Below, piece by piece: positions 29,301 to 38,196 of a stretch of DNA of 64,000 nucleotides (position 1 is its first letter; each line of letters opens with the position of its first letter). This DNA comes from RSA9 sp036381195 (GTDB lineage Bacteria > Gemmatimonadota > Gemmatimonadetes > Longimicrobiales > RSA9). A model generated the notes under the pieces. It was given only the letters and a program-made list of their open reading frames with translations, made no database searches and had not been told where the DNA came from. Where the stretch lies: the NCBI GenBank assembly GCA_036381195.1, contig DASVDH010000078.1:48634-112633 (forward strand), given 5' to 3'. Both the position numbers and the translations under genes were made by a program.

Positions 29301-32096
29301 TCAGGGGCCGCCGATGCTCGGGCGGCGCAACTTCAGCGTCTGGCCGATCACGGCGGGGACCAGCGCGAGTCCGAGGATGACGAGCCAGTCGCCGGGCGCG
29401 AGCCGTGTGGTTTCGAGCACGGTGGCGAGCGGCGCGAAGTAGATCGCGAGGAACTGGAGGGCGAGGGTGACGCCGACGGCGCCGAGCGCGTAGGGGTTGC
29501 GTGCGGCGAGCCGCGGTTTGATGACGGCGCCGGGGCTGCGCGCGTTGCCGAGATGGAAGATCTGGCCGAGCGCGAGCGTCATGAAGCAGAGCGTGCGGGC
29601 GTAGGCCGGGTCCCGGCTGACATCGAGACTCCAGAGGAACGCGGCGAGCGTGGGCGCGGTGATGAGCGCGGCGTAGAAGCCGATGGCGCGGAGGAAGCGC
29701 GCGGAGAGAATGGCCGCCTGAGGGTCGCGGGGCGGACGTTCCATGATGTCCGGATCGGCGGGCTCGAGTGCGAGAGCGAGCGCGGGGAACGTGTCGGTCA
29801 CGAGGTTGAGCCAGAGGATCTGGATCGCGGTGAGCGGGAGCGGGAGGCCGGCGATCCCCGTGCCGAGCAGCACGAGCACTTCGGCGAGGTTACAACTGAA
29901 GAGGTAGAAGACGAACTTGCGGATGTTGTCGAAGATGACGCGTCCCTCCTCGACGGCCGCGGCGATGGTGGGGAAGCGGTCATCGCGCAGGACGAGCGCG
30001 GCGGCCTCCTTGGCCACGTCGGTGCCGCGCTGGCCCATGGCGACGCCGATGTGCGCCTTCTTCATCGCGGCCGCGTCGTTCACGCCGTCGCCGAGCATGG
30101 CGACGATCTCGCCGCCGCGCTGATACGCGTCCACGATGCGGAGCTTGTCCTCCGGGCTGACGCGGCTGAAGGCGCCGGCGCGGTGCGCACGCGCGGCGAG
30201 CTCTTCGTCGTCGAGGCGGGCGAGCTCGCGGCCGTCGAGCGTCTCCTCGCCCGGCCCGAGCACGCCGAGGTCGCGGGCGATGGCCTCGGCGGTGAGCCGC
30301 TGGTCGCCGGTGAGCATGACGACGCGGATGCCGGCTCGCCGGAACGCGGCGATGGTTTCCTTGACGCCCTCCGCGGGCGGGTCCATGAGGCCGGCGAAGC
30401 CGACGAAGGTGAGGCCCCTCAGGCCCTCGTCCCCCGCCCCTTCCTCCCGGGCCGGGGCGGGGGCGGCGCCCGTCCCCGACCGCTCTTCCCGGGCGGGGGC
30501 GGGGGTGCCGCCCATCACCGCCCCCTCCTTTCGCGCGGGGGACTTCTGTGCGAGGGCGAGGACGCGCAGGCCGCGGCTGGCGAGCTGGTTGTTGATCTCG
30601 AGGAGGCGTTCCCTGCCCTCGTCGTCGAGCGCCTGCTCGCCAGCGGCGGTGAGCTGCGTGCTGCTGAGCTCGATGATGCGGCCCGGCGCGCCCTTGACGG
30701 CGGCGAGCGTGCCGCCCTCCGGCGTGCGGTGGAACGTCGCCATGAGCATGCGCTCGGAGGAGAACGGGATCTCGCCGGTCTCGGGGTAGCGGCCGCGCAG
30801 CTCGTCGAGGTCGATGCCGGCCTTGCGGGCGGCGACGAGCAGCGCGGCCTCGGTCGGATCGCCACGGGCGACCCATGCGCCATCCTGGCGGACCACGTCT
30901 GCGCGGTTGGCGAGCACGGCGATGCGGAGCGCGGCGAGGAGCGCGGGGTCGTCTTCCGGCCGGACGCGGCGGCCGTTCTCCCGGATCTCGCCTTCCGGCG
31001 CGTAGCCGGCGCCCGAGAGGCGGAGCTCGCGGCCGTCGAGCCAGAGGATCGTCGTCGTCATCTCGCCGGCGGTGAGGGTGCCGGTCTTGTCGGTGCAGAT
31101 TGCGGTGACGGAGCCGAGGGTCTCGACGGCGGGCAGGCGGCGGATGAGCGCGTTGCGGCGGGCCATGCGGCGGAGCCCGAGCGCGAGCGTGATGGTGGCG
31201 ACGGCGGGCAGGCCTTCGGGCACGGCGGCGATGGCGAGGGCGATGCCGGTCTCGAGCATGCGGCCGAGCGGGATGCCCTGCGCCGCGCCGATGCCGATGA
31301 CGAGGGCCGCGACGCCGAGGGCGAGGTAGACGAGCCGGCGGCCGAGCTGGTCGAGCCGGCGCTCGAGGGGCGTCTCCTCCTCGGCGATGCCGCCGACCAG
31401 CTCGCCGATGCGGCCGACCTCGGTGGCCATGCCGGTCGCGGTGACGACGGCGCGCGCGGAGCCGGCGGCGACCGTCGTCGCCTTGAACACCATGTTGGTG
31501 CGGTCTGGCAGGGGCGTGTCGGCCGGCAGCGGGTCGGTGCTCTTCTGGACGGGCAGCGACTCGCCCGTGAGCGCGGCCTCGTTGACGCGCAGCTCCGCGG
31601 TGGAGAGCAGCCGGCCGTCGGCCGGGACGGACTGGCCGGCTTCGAGGACGACGACATCGCCGGGGACGATCTCGCGGGCGTCGATCTCGACGGTGCGGCC
31701 GTCGCGCACGACGGTGGCGCGAGCGACCTCGAGCTCGAGCAGCGCCTGCATGGCGCGGCGCGCACGCAGCTCGGTGATGAAGCCGATCGTCGTGTTGATG
31801 ACGAGCACGGCGGCGATGGCGGCGGCATCGAGCGGGTCGCCGGACAGCAACGCGATGGCGGCGGCGAGGAAGAGCAGGAGGACGACGATGCTCTCGAGCT
31901 GCGCGAGCAGGATTCGCCACGCGGAGACGGGCTTGGGCGGCCGGAGCGCGTTCGGCCCGTAGCGCTCCAGGCGGCGCCTGGCCTCGGCAGGCGAGAGGCC
32001 GTGCGCGGATGCGTCGAGCCGGGCGAGCGCGTCCGCGGCGGCGATGGCGTGCCAGGCGGTTGCGGGAGCGCGGGGGGTCTCCGGGGAAGCGTTCAA
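29301..32096 (-). CDS. P2-type cation-transporting ATPase (Ca2+-ATPase-like)
   Basis: 931 residues with the full P-ATPase order: N-terminal cation_ATPase_N, TGES (177-180, actuator), membrane motif PEGLP (293-297), phosphorylation site CTDKTGTLT (Asp336), KGAP in the nucleotide domain, GDGVND hinge motif and six C-terminal membrane segments. PEGLP fits Ca2+, Mn2+ or Na+ pumps rather than heavy-metal P1B pumps. Between residues 518 and 558 is a repetitive Ala/Pro/Arg/Glu insert (TPAPAREERSGTG then AAPAPAREEGAGD) encoded by a GC-rich repeat. The ATG overlaps the stop of the VIT1-like gene as ATGA. Confidence 0.93.
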   Translation of the reverse strand: MNASPETPRAPATAWHAIAAADALARLDASAHGLSPAEARRRLERYGPNALRPPKPVSAWRILLAQLESIVVLLLFLAAAIALLSGDPLDAAAIAAVLVINTTIGFITELRARRAMQALLELEVARATVVRDGRTVEIDAREIVPGDVVVLEAGQSVPADGRLLSTAELRVNEAALTGESLPVQKSTDPLPADTPLPDRTNMVFKATTVAAGSARAVVTATGMATEVGRIGELVGGIAEEETPLERRLDQLGRRLVYLALGVAALVIGIGAAQGIPLGRMLETGIALAIAAVPEGLPAVATITLALGLRRMARRNALIRRLPAVETLGSVTAICTDKTGTLTAGEMTTTILWLDGRELRLSGAGYAPEGEIRENGRRVRPEDDPALLAALRIAVLANRADVVRQDGAWVARGDPTEAALLVAARKAGIDLDELRGRYPETGEIPFSSERMLMATFHRTPEGGTLAAVKGAPGRIIELSSTQLTAAGEQALDDEGRERLLEINNQLASRGLRVLALAQKSPARKEGAVMGGTPAPAREERSGTGAAPAPAREEGAGDEGLRGLTFVGFAGLMDPPAEGVKETIAAFRRAGIRVVMLTGDQRLTAEAIARDLGVLGPGEETLDGRELARLDDEELAARAHRAGAFSRVSPEDKLRIVDAYQRGGEIVAMLGDGVNDAAAMKKAHIGVAMGQRGTDVAKEAAALVLRDDRFPTIAAAVEEGRVIFDNIRKFVFYLFSCNLAEVLVLLGTGIAGLPLPLTAIQILWLNLVTDTFPALALALEPADPDIMERPPRDPQAAILSARFLRAIGFYAALITAPTLAAFLWSLDVSRDPAYARTLCFMTLALGQIFHLGNARSPGAVIKPRLAARNPYALGAVGVTLALQFLAIYFAPLATVLETTRLAPGDWLVILGLALVPAVIGQTLKLRRPSIGGP
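30425..30546. repeat. GC-rich repeat inserted in frame in the cation ATPase gene
   Basis: Two to three tandem units of 42-45 bases encode the PAPAREE-type insert. The 18-mer CCCGGGCCGGGGCGGGGG at 30446-30463 is identical, inverted, to 40856-40873 in the MOSC-ndh gap, and a 14-base core recurs at 47043-47056. The insert keeps the reading frame. Confidence 0.6.
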
Positions 32097-32710
32097 CCGA
32101 TGGGCGCTCCGTCCACGATGTCCGCGATCATGGCGCCGAGCACGTACGCGACGGCTGCTGCCGCGGCGCCCACGAGCAGCATCTCGAGGCCGCTGCGGAT
32201 CCAGCTCTGTTCGGTGACAAAGCTACGGAACGCGCCGACGGTGAAAAGGGTGGCGAGCGTGAGGACCGTGGCGATGGCGAAGCGACCCTCGTCGATCCCG
32301 GGGACGAGGTAAGCGGCGAGCGGCACGGCGCCGGCGGCGAGGAACGCGGCGAAGGTCGCGAAGCCGTGACGGCCGGCGTGGGGCTCCTCGATGCCGAGGC
32401 CCGCGGCGGCGCGGGCGGCCTCGTGCGAGCGGATCGCGAGGAAGTTGCTCGCGCCCATGGAGAAGCCGTCGGCGACCAGGTTGGCGAAGCCGAGGATCAG
32501 GACGGTGACAGCGGGCAACTCGGCGCCGGCGACGCCGGCGACGACGGCGAAGGTGGTGATGATGCCGTCATTGGCGCCGTAGACGAGGTCGCGCAGGTAG
32601 TGCTGGACGGCCTCGCGGAAGCTGGCGGGCTCCGGGTGCGGCTCCTGCTCCGGGGCGAGCCGCGGCCGCTCGGGCTCGGCGGAGGGCTGGGGTGGGGGTC
32701 GTTCCGTCAT
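32093..32710 (-). CDS. VIT1/CCC1-family iron/manganese transporter
   Basis: 205 residues from the ATG at 32710 (GAGGA upstream). After a Pro/Glu-rich tail comes the family signature LRDLVYGANDGIITTFAVVAG, then GFANLVADGFSMGASNFLA, both in membrane segments. Five hydrophobic segments in all, ending IADIVDGAPIG. Family members move Fe2+ or Mn2+ out of the cytoplasm; this short form lacks the ferritin-like domain. Overlap with the P-type ATPase (ATGA) suggests the two work together in cation detoxification. Confidence 0.9.
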   Translation of the reverse strand: MTERPPPQPSAEPERPRLAPEQEPHPEPASFREAVQHYLRDLVYGANDGIITTFAVVAGVAGAELPAVTVLILGFANLVADGFSMGASNFLAIRSHEAARAAAGLGIEEPHAGRHGFATFAAFLAAGAVPLAAYLVPGIDEGRFAIATVLTLATLFTVGAFRSFVTEQSWIRSGLEMLLVGAAAAAVAYVLGAMIADIVDGAPIG

Positions 32711-33031
32711 CGTTTCGGCATCCTCGGAATCGCGTCCATGGGCGTTCGTGCCCGGGTCCGACCGCTCCCTGGCGGCGGTGCCCGTCAAGTCCCGCGCCGG
32801 GACGGTAGCATCCAGGCCGGGCGGCGTCTGTAGGGTGGCGGAGGACGTTCGCGGGGGAAGCTCCGTACGGCGCGCATCCGAGCGCGCAACGGTGTTCCCG
32901 GCGCTGGCTGGCCGGCGCCCCGCCGCGATGCCGGGCAGGTGACACCGCGGCGTTCCCGATCGTCTCTCAGATCCGGGATGGGAGGAGAGCGTGGGGGGTG
33001 TGCGACCGTGGACGGAGAAAGGGGAAAGCAG

Positions 33032-33727
33032 ATGCGGGAACCGCTTCGCATGCTGGTGTGCGGGCTGGGCGTGGTCGTGGCGCTCGGGGCCGGCGCGGCC
33101 GGCGCTCGTGGGCAGGAAGACAGCGCATCGGACCCGGAGAAGCAGGCGCGCCGCGAGCGGCAGGGCGCGGGGCTGCGCGGCGGCATCTGGGATGTGCGGG
33201 ATCTCACGGAGGTGACCGGCGCGGAATACTCCACCTCGCCGGCGTTCGAGGGCTACTTCCAGAAGGGGCTGGACCTGCACCTGGCGATCGAGAGCACGGC
33301 TGGCGTGTGGCGGCGCCGGCAGACGATGGAGCAGGACGGCGGACTGGGGGGCGGCACCGTGCGCGAGGAGGTGAACAGCTACGTGGTCCCGCTGTTCACC
33401 GCGCTGAAGCTCTACCCGTTCACGCGGCCGGACGACGCGTTCGAGCCGTTCGTCTCCGCGGGGGTCGGCCTCGCGCTGGGGATCGACGACAGGACGACGA
33501 CGAGCAGCGACCTGCTGGGGCTCGGGGCGGGCAGCGGCACGGCGATGCTGACCGGCTTCGGGTTCAGGGGCGGGGCGGGTGTGGAATGGCGCTTCAGCCA
33601 GGCGTTCGGCCTGAGCGCATCCGGGCGCTACCAGTGGATCCGGTTCGGCGGCGAGCTGGGCGGTGAGCGCACGTTCAAGGGGCCGGCGTTCGAGGCCGGG
33701 CTGACCTACCGGTTCCAGTACCGCTGA
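33032..33727 (+). CDS. Outer-membrane beta-barrel protein
   Basis: 231 residues from the ATG at 33032, which has GAAAGGGGAAAG upstream and gives a signal peptide (LVCGLGVVVALGAGAAGARG). The mature part alternates beta strands with Gly/aromatic pattern (FEPFVSAGVGLALGI, GFGFRGGAGVEWRF, LSASGRYQWIRF) and ends in TYRFQYR, a typical OmpA/Omp_b-brl closing strand. Likely an eight-stranded barrel of unknown role. A terminator-like hairpin follows at 33865. Confidence 0.75.
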   Translation: MREPLRMLVCGLGVVVALGAGAAGARGQEDSASDPEKQARRERQGAGLRGGIWDVRDLTEVTGAEYSTSPAFEGYFQKGLDLHLAIESTAGVWRRRQTMEQDGGLGGGTVREEVNSYVVPLFTALKLYPFTRPDDAFEPFVSAGVGLALGIDDRTTTSSDLLGLGAGSGTAMLTGFGFRGGAGVEWRFSQAFGLSASGRYQWIRFGGELGGERTFKGPAFEAGLTYRFQYR

Positions 33728-33864
33728 GCCCGCGCCGAACGGCGAGCTGCAACGATCCCGGCCGCAGCCGCGTCCAGTGGCGAAGGGGGCCGGCGTGACG
33801 ATCGAGCATCGATGCGCGCGGAGCCGCTGCGGGAACGAGGCCGCCGGCGGCGCGAACCGGCACG

Positions 33865-33889
33865 GGGGCGGGCCATCGCGGCCCGCCCC
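33865..33889 (+). terminator. Terminator-like hairpin after barrel gene
   Basis: A perfect 10-base stem, GGGGCGGGCC with GGCCCGCCCC, has a 5-base loop and is followed by TTCG. It lies 138 bases past the stop at 33727. The missing T tract makes intrinsic termination uncertain. Confidence 0.45.
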
Positions 33890-34249
33890 TTCGCGCACCC
33901 GGGGCGGGCTGCGGTTCCGGCGGCGCCATCCGGCCGCGAGCTCCGGGTTGGCGTGCGGGATGGGGAGGTCGCGCGGGAGCTGGTCGGCCGCGAGGAAGGC
34001 GACGGTCTGTTGAGAGGACCGGGCCGCCAGCCCGGCCACGGGCGATGCGCAGGGCGGCAATTCAATTTCTTTGGGTTTCCCCGCAATCTTTTCGGCGATG
34101 CGAGGGCGGCGGCGCGTGCGAACCCTTGCGCCTTCGCGGCCCTGCGGCCCGGCACGGAAATGGCCGGATGGAGGGCGCTCCACCAATCGAGCGACGGCCG
34201 CGGACCCCGGGCGCCGCGGCGCGGGTTCCCAACTCCCCCGGAGTGGCGA
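33890..34249. other. Intergenic region with AT-rich island flanked by direct repeats
   Basis: No gene is seen here. 34041-34058 (GGCGATGCGCAGGGCGGC) recurs as 34094-34110 with one base missing, bracketing a notably AT-rich 35 bases (CAATTCAATTTCTTTGGG). This is the most promoter-like spot upstream of the degenerate GGDEF gene at 34250. Confidence 0.45.
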
Positions 34250-35191
34250 ATGCTACCGAAGCGATTGCCGAACGTGGCGATGCGGGCCCTGTCCCTTTCG
34301 CTGGCCGCGCTGGGCGCCGCCCTGCTGGCAGCCACGCTCGCGCCGGAGACCGCCGCGAGGTACGAGATCCTGCTCTGGCTACTGGCGATCACGCCCGCCT
34401 TCCTGCTCGCGTACTATCGCGGCTGGAACGGCGTGGCGACGGCGCTCGCGGGCTGCATGGTGGCGCTGGTCGGGATCCAGTTCGCGGCTGCGGTGCTGGG
34501 GCGAGACGTCCAGGACTGGGGTCTCGCGCTGCGCATCATGCTGGTGTTCCTGGGGACGTCCGCGGGTGTGGGCTGGCTCTCGGAGCTGTTGTACCGCGCG
34601 CGGCATCGGCTGGGCGAGCTGGAGCTGACGGATGACCTGACGGGTCTGCCGAATGCGCGGCACGCGATGGTGGTGCTGGAGCGGGAGTTCGCTGGCGCGA
34701 CGCGCGGTCGGCCGCTGCACGTGGTGCTGTTCGACGTGGACGAGTACAAGCGCTTCCGGAACAAGTACGGCGAGACGGCCTGCGAGGATGCGCTGAGGGA
34801 TCTGGGCCGGATCCTGAAGGAGAGCACGCGGCGGATGAACTTCACCGCGCGGATCGGCAACGAGCGCTTCCTCTCGCTGGTGTGCTCGGGCGGGCCGGAC
34901 GGCGCGCTGATCTTCGCGCGTCGCGTGCAGTCCGCGCTGGCGCTGACGCCGGCGGCTCCGCTCGGGTTCACGGTGAGCGCCGGGATCGCGTCCTACCAAC
35001 CGGGCATGGAGTCGCCGCGTGACCTTCTCCAGGCGGCGGACCTCGCGCTGTACCAGGCACAGCAGCAGGGAGGGCCCGGCAACGCGAAGGTGTACGAGCC
35101 GTCGAACAGGTTGGGGGAGATCAAGGAGTCGCTGCGCCAGGTGCGCGAGCTGCTCGGCAAGACCAGGCAGCTCGGGTTCGACCGGGGCTGA
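34250..35191 (+). CDS. Membrane protein with degenerate GGDEF domain
   Basis: 313 residues. Three to four membrane segments in the first 110 residues (SLSLAALGAALLAATL, ILLWLLAITPAFLLAYY, ALAGCMVALVGIQFAAAVL, IMLVFLGTSAGVGWL) precede a GGDEF-fold domain opening LTDDLTGLPNARHAM (127-140). The metal-site FDVDEYKRFRNKYG is present, but the signature is RIGNERF (201-207) instead of RxGGDEF. Cyclase activity is therefore unlikely unless GNERF is tolerated. A 30-residue helical tail (LGEIKESLRQVRELLG) ends the protein. This is the second GGDEF protein in the window with a broken signature. Confidence 0.85.
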   Translation: MLPKRLPNVAMRALSLSLAALGAALLAATLAPETAARYEILLWLLAITPAFLLAYYRGWNGVATALAGCMVALVGIQFAAAVLGRDVQDWGLALRIMLVFLGTSAGVGWLSELLYRARHRLGELELTDDLTGLPNARHAMVVLEREFAGATRGRPLHVVLFDVDEYKRFRNKYGETACEDALRDLGRILKESTRRMNFTARIGNERFLSLVCSGGPDGALIFARRVQSALALTPAAPLGFTVSAGIASYQPGMESPRDLLQAADLALYQAQQQGGPGNAKVYEPSNRLGEIKESLRQVRELLGKTRQLGFDRG

Positions 35192-35402
35192 GGCCTCCAT
35201 TCGCGCAGAGGGCATGGTGCCGCCCGGCCTTCGGCGCCTGGGCGGCGTGAGAGCGGTCGCGGGCGGCGCGTGAAGCCGCCAGCGGCCGCTGCGTGTTCCG
35301 GGCTGGTTCGGAGACAGAGCTCGGGGAGCGGACGCCCGGCCCGGTTCTTCCCGACCCCTCCAGCCGGTGCTTTCGGCACGGATCGACCGGAGGGAGGGCT
35401 TC

Positions 35403-36224
35403 GTGACAGGCAAGGTGTGCAGGTGGAGGCGGTGCGTATCGGGCGCAGTGGCGGCGCTCGCGCTCGGGTCGAGCGCGGCGGCGGCGCAGGACGACGGGCC
35501 GTACCGGTGGTACTTCGGCCTGCGGAACTTCACCGCCGAGGCCTACGTCGGGTTGGCGAACCACGGGCGGTTCCTGCTCCAGACGCTGGACACGGCCGTG
35601 ATCGACGTGGACACGGTCGTGATCGACACGGACACGCTCGTGTTCGACGTGTTCGGGGTGAATCCGCAGCGGAAGCTGACGGCGGGCAACTCGTTCTCGT
35701 GGGGCCTCGCGCTCAGCGCCCGGGTGCTACCGCGGACGGCCGCGCGCCTCGCGTTCAACTGGACGCGGATGGACCTGGAGTACGAGGACGACACGGGCAT
35801 CGACAGCGACCTGCTCGACCAGGACGACATCGGCGAGCTGACGAGCACGACGCTCGGCCTCGAGCTGATGCGGTTCCTGTTCCCGGAGTGGCGGCGGTTC
35901 AACGCGTACGGCACTGCGGGCGTGAACATCACGTGGTGGAGCCTGGACGATGCGTTCCCGGCGTTCCTGGGGGTGGATGACACGCATGTGCGACTCGGCG
36001 GGTCCGCCGGCGTGGGGCTCCAGTACCGGCCATCGCGGCGGTTCGCGATCCGGCTGGAGGCCGCCACGCTGGCCCCGGGCAATCCGTTCACGGGCGAGAG
36101 CTCGTTCGTGCCCCGCACGGGCCTGACGATCGACGAGCCGTCCCACGTTCGGCAGACCAACCTGCGGGTGCACTTCGCCTACACGTTCGGCCGGCCCCAC
36201 AGGGAACGAGGGAGGTGGCGCTGA
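35403..36224 (+). CDS. Outer-membrane beta-barrel protein
   Basis: 273 residues from a GTG at 35403 with GGAGGGAGGG eight bases upstream. The signal peptide (VSGAVAALALGSSAAAAQ) is followed by amphipathic strands: WYFGLRNFTAEAYVGL, SFSWGLALSARVLP, RFNAYGTAGVNITWW, RLGGSAGVGLQYRP and a final LRVHFAYTFGRP. An Asp/Thr-rich extracellular-type loop (TLDTAVIDVDTVVIDTDT) contains a near-repeat. Probably a ten-stranded barrel, function unknown. It is convergent with the DoxX gene, 24 bases apart. Confidence 0.7.
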   Translation: MTGKVCRWRRCVSGAVAALALGSSAAAAQDDGPYRWYFGLRNFTAEAYVGLANHGRFLLQTLDTAVIDVDTVVIDTDTLVFDVFGVNPQRKLTAGNSFSWGLALSARVLPRTAARLAFNWTRMDLEYEDDTGIDSDLLDQDDIGELTSTTLGLELMRFLFPEWRRFNAYGTAGVNITWWSLDDAFPAFLGVDDTHVRLGGSAGVGLQYRPSRRFAIRLEAATLAPGNPFTGESSFVPRTGLTIDEPSHVRQTNLRVHFAYTFGRPHRERGRWR

Positions 36225-36248
36225 GGCCCCGGCAGCCGCCGCCGCGAC

Positions 36249-36683
36249 TCAGGTGCGCACGCCTTGCGCCGCGGCGGGCTCAGCGCCCCGGCGCAGCACG
36301 CGGTCGAGCGCGAAGCGTCCGGGTCCGGCCGCGGCAAGGTAGAGGTAGATGCCGGCGTAGAGGAGGGCCAGCTCGCCCCCGCTCAGGATCGGCCAGAAGC
36401 CCTGGGGCAGGTGCACGCGCGCGAACGCGAAGAGCATCTCGAGGAGGAGGATGACCGCGACGGGGCGCGTGAGGAGCCCGAGCACGATCAGCGCCCCGCC
36501 GAACGTCTCGAGGACGCCGGCCACGCCGAACAGGGAGAACAGCGGCGCCGCCCCACCCTGCGGGCCGAAGCCGCCCAGCCAGCCGAACAGCTTCTGCACG
36601 CCGTGCTCCATGAAGAGCAAGCCGGCGGCGATCCGCATGATGCCATGCGCGGTGTCAACGAGCTTGGGCGAGACCTGGATCAT
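36249..36683 (-). CDS. DoxX-family membrane protein
   Basis: 144 residues, four membrane segments. The first has GIMRIAAGLLFMEHGVQKLFG, the family's conserved RxxxGxxFxxHGxxKL pattern; later come VAGVLETFGGALIVLGLLTRP and ELALLYAGIYLYLA. DoxX/YphA proteins are small inner-membrane proteins linked to redox and thiol stress complexes. Divergent from the lipoprotein at 36833 with a 149-base shared promoter region. Confidence 0.88.
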   Translation of the reverse strand: MIQVSPKLVDTAHGIMRIAAGLLFMEHGVQKLFGWLGGFGPQGGAAPLFSLFGVAGVLETFGGALIVLGLLTRPVAVILLLEMLFAFARVHLPQGFWPILSGGELALLYAGIYLYLAAAGPGRFALDRVLRRGAEPAAAQGVRT

Positions 36684-36832
36684 CGTCGTGCCTCCCGGGG
36701 TGGTTCGGGGTCGTCGGCCTCGCGTGCTGGCGCGCGCGGGCGCGAGGCGCTAACGTCGGGTCATCGTCCGTTCGCTCCTACCCGGACCGGGCCCGGCTCC
36801 GGGCATGCGACATCATGGAGGAGGGCACGCCG

Positions 36833-37246
36833 ATGCGCCAGACCGTCCTCGTCGTCGCGCTGTTGGGTTTGGGCGCCGCCGCGAGTGCCTGCAGCTCAGC
36901 GCCCCGAAGGGCGCAGGCGTCCAGGGACCGCGACGTGGTGACCGCCGCCGAGCTCGCCGGCGTCGCGGCGAGCACCGCCTACGAGGCGCTCCAGCAACTG
37001 CGGCCCGAGTACCTCCGCGGCCGCGGGGTGCTGTCGCTGGAGACGCCGACGACGGCGCTACCCGTCGTCTATCTGGATGACATCCGGGCCGGCGGGCTGG
37101 AGGCCCTGCATTCGATCCGGGTCGCGGACATCTACGAGATCCGCTTCTACCGCGCGGCCGACGCGACCACGAGGTACGGCACGGGGCACCCCGGTGGCGC
37201 GATCGTGGTGACGACGCAGCGGGGCCAGGCGCGCGTCCGTCGCTGA
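36833..37246 (+). CDS. Lipoprotein with TonB-receptor plug-like domain
   Basis: 137 residues from the ATG at 36833, ten bases after GGAGGAGG. The signal peptide VLVVALLGLGAAASAC ends in a lipobox Cys. The mature part, VYLDDIRAGGLEALHSIRVA then DIYEIRFYRAADATTRYGTGHPGGAIVVTTQ, matches the end of TonB-receptor plug domains (ID.I..YRG.ATARYG...GGVIVITTK) but has no barrel. Such stand-alone plugs are seen in Bacteroidota/Gemmatimonadota-like genomes. Role unknown. Confidence 0.7.
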   Translation: MRQTVLVVALLGLGAAASACSSAPRRAQASRDRDVVTAAELAGVAASTAYEALQQLRPEYLRGRGVLSLETPTTALPVVYLDDIRAGGLEALHSIRVADIYEIRFYRAADATTRYGTGHPGGAIVVTTQRGQARVRR

Positions 37247-37388
37247 GGCGTGATCGCCGGCGCGGCGCATCCCGGCGGCGCATCGCGCCGGTGGCGCCGG
37301 CTCCGCGCGCGGAGGTTGGGTCCACGCCGGGCCGCTCGGCCCGGATGCCGCGGCCGGCGTGCGCTCTCCGCCGGACGGCGGGCCGAGC

Positions 37389-37580
37389 TCACTGTCGTTC
37401 GCTGACGAGCCGATAGTGCTCGAGCATCCAGGCGTGGAAGTCCAGCACGAGCAGGTCGGCCAGCTCGACGGGAACGTCCGCGCGTGCCAGCATCCGGCGG
37501 TAATCCGCGATGATGCTGGTCAATGCCTCGACCTCTTCGCGGAGCAGCTTGACCGGAACCTCGATGCGTTCTCGTTCCAC
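37389..37580 (-). CDS. Small hypothetical protein
   Basis: 63 residues, predicted all-helical (VPVKLLREEVEALTSIIADY, LADLLVLDFHAWMLEHY). It is acidic, with no Cys or membrane segment. It lies 12 bases downstream of the DUF2267 gene on the same strand, which supports real expression as the second gene of that unit. Family not recognised. Confidence 0.5.
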   Translation of the reverse strand: MERERIEVPVKLLREEVEALTSIIADYRRMLARADVPVELADLLVLDFHAWMLEHYRLVSERQ

Positions 37581-37592
37581 GATCGGCGCACC

Positions 37593-38006
37593 TCAAGTCG
37601 TTTCGTCGTTCCAGACCATCTGGAAGTCGCGCGGGAGCTGTGCGGCGATGTGGCGGCGCTCCTCATCCGGGAGCACACGGCCGAGGGCGCGGAAGACGCC
37701 GCGCGTCGCGGCGTCTGCGTCGGCAGGATCCGCGATCCCGTTCTCGCGGGCGATGGCGAACACGAAATCCGTGTAGCTCGTGCGCTCGGCCGGCGGCTGC
37801 TCGACGCGCCGACGCTCCGGCTCGAGCTCGGGCCATTCCTGGATCGGCGCCGGGAGCCACTCCTTGAGGTGCTGCGCCTCCGGCCCCGGTAGCCGGCGAG
37901 CGAAGTGCACGAGCACGGAGAGGGCGACGTCCTCCTCCTGCCCGTGGTCCGGCGCGCTCCAGCGCTCGTGCATCGCCTCCCAGAACCCGGCCGTCTCCCG
38001 GTCCAT
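37593..38006 (-). CDS. DUF2267 domain protein
   Basis: 137 residues from the ATG at 38006. It shows DUF2267-like motifs such as YTDFVFAIARENGI and FRALGRVLPDEERRHIAAQL, and a preceding half-repeat LSVLVHFARRLPGPEAQHLK. It is similar to the 273-residue protein at 39428. Family function is unknown; members often lie near general-stress genes. Divergent from the HMA-like gene at 38197. Confidence 0.75.
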   Translation of the reverse strand: MDRETAGFWEAMHERWSAPDHGQEEDVALSVLVHFARRLPGPEAQHLKEWLPAPIQEWPELEPERRRVEQPPAERTSYTDFVFAIARENGIADPADADAATRGVFRALGRVLPDEERRHIAAQLPRDFQMVWNDETT

Positions 38007-38196
38007 CTCCGCTCCCCGCACGTTGCGTGGTCCTGCCGGCGGCCGGCGAGGCGGCGCGGGCCGCGTGCGTCCCCGATCCCGATGATCCGGCAAGTTCCGC
38101 TCCGCGCGGCCGTGAGCGGCCGGGCGCGTATCCTGCAACGCGCGCCGCAGGAGGCGAAGCGTCTCCAGCGGCGGTGGAGCGGGTGCGAGGCGGCGG

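Noticed and set aside
34018..34120. Cyclic di-GMP or other riboswitch before the GGDEF gene
   Set aside because: The conserved riboswitch blocks (such as CACGCACAGGGCAAACC) are not present; only direct repeats and one short stem are seen.
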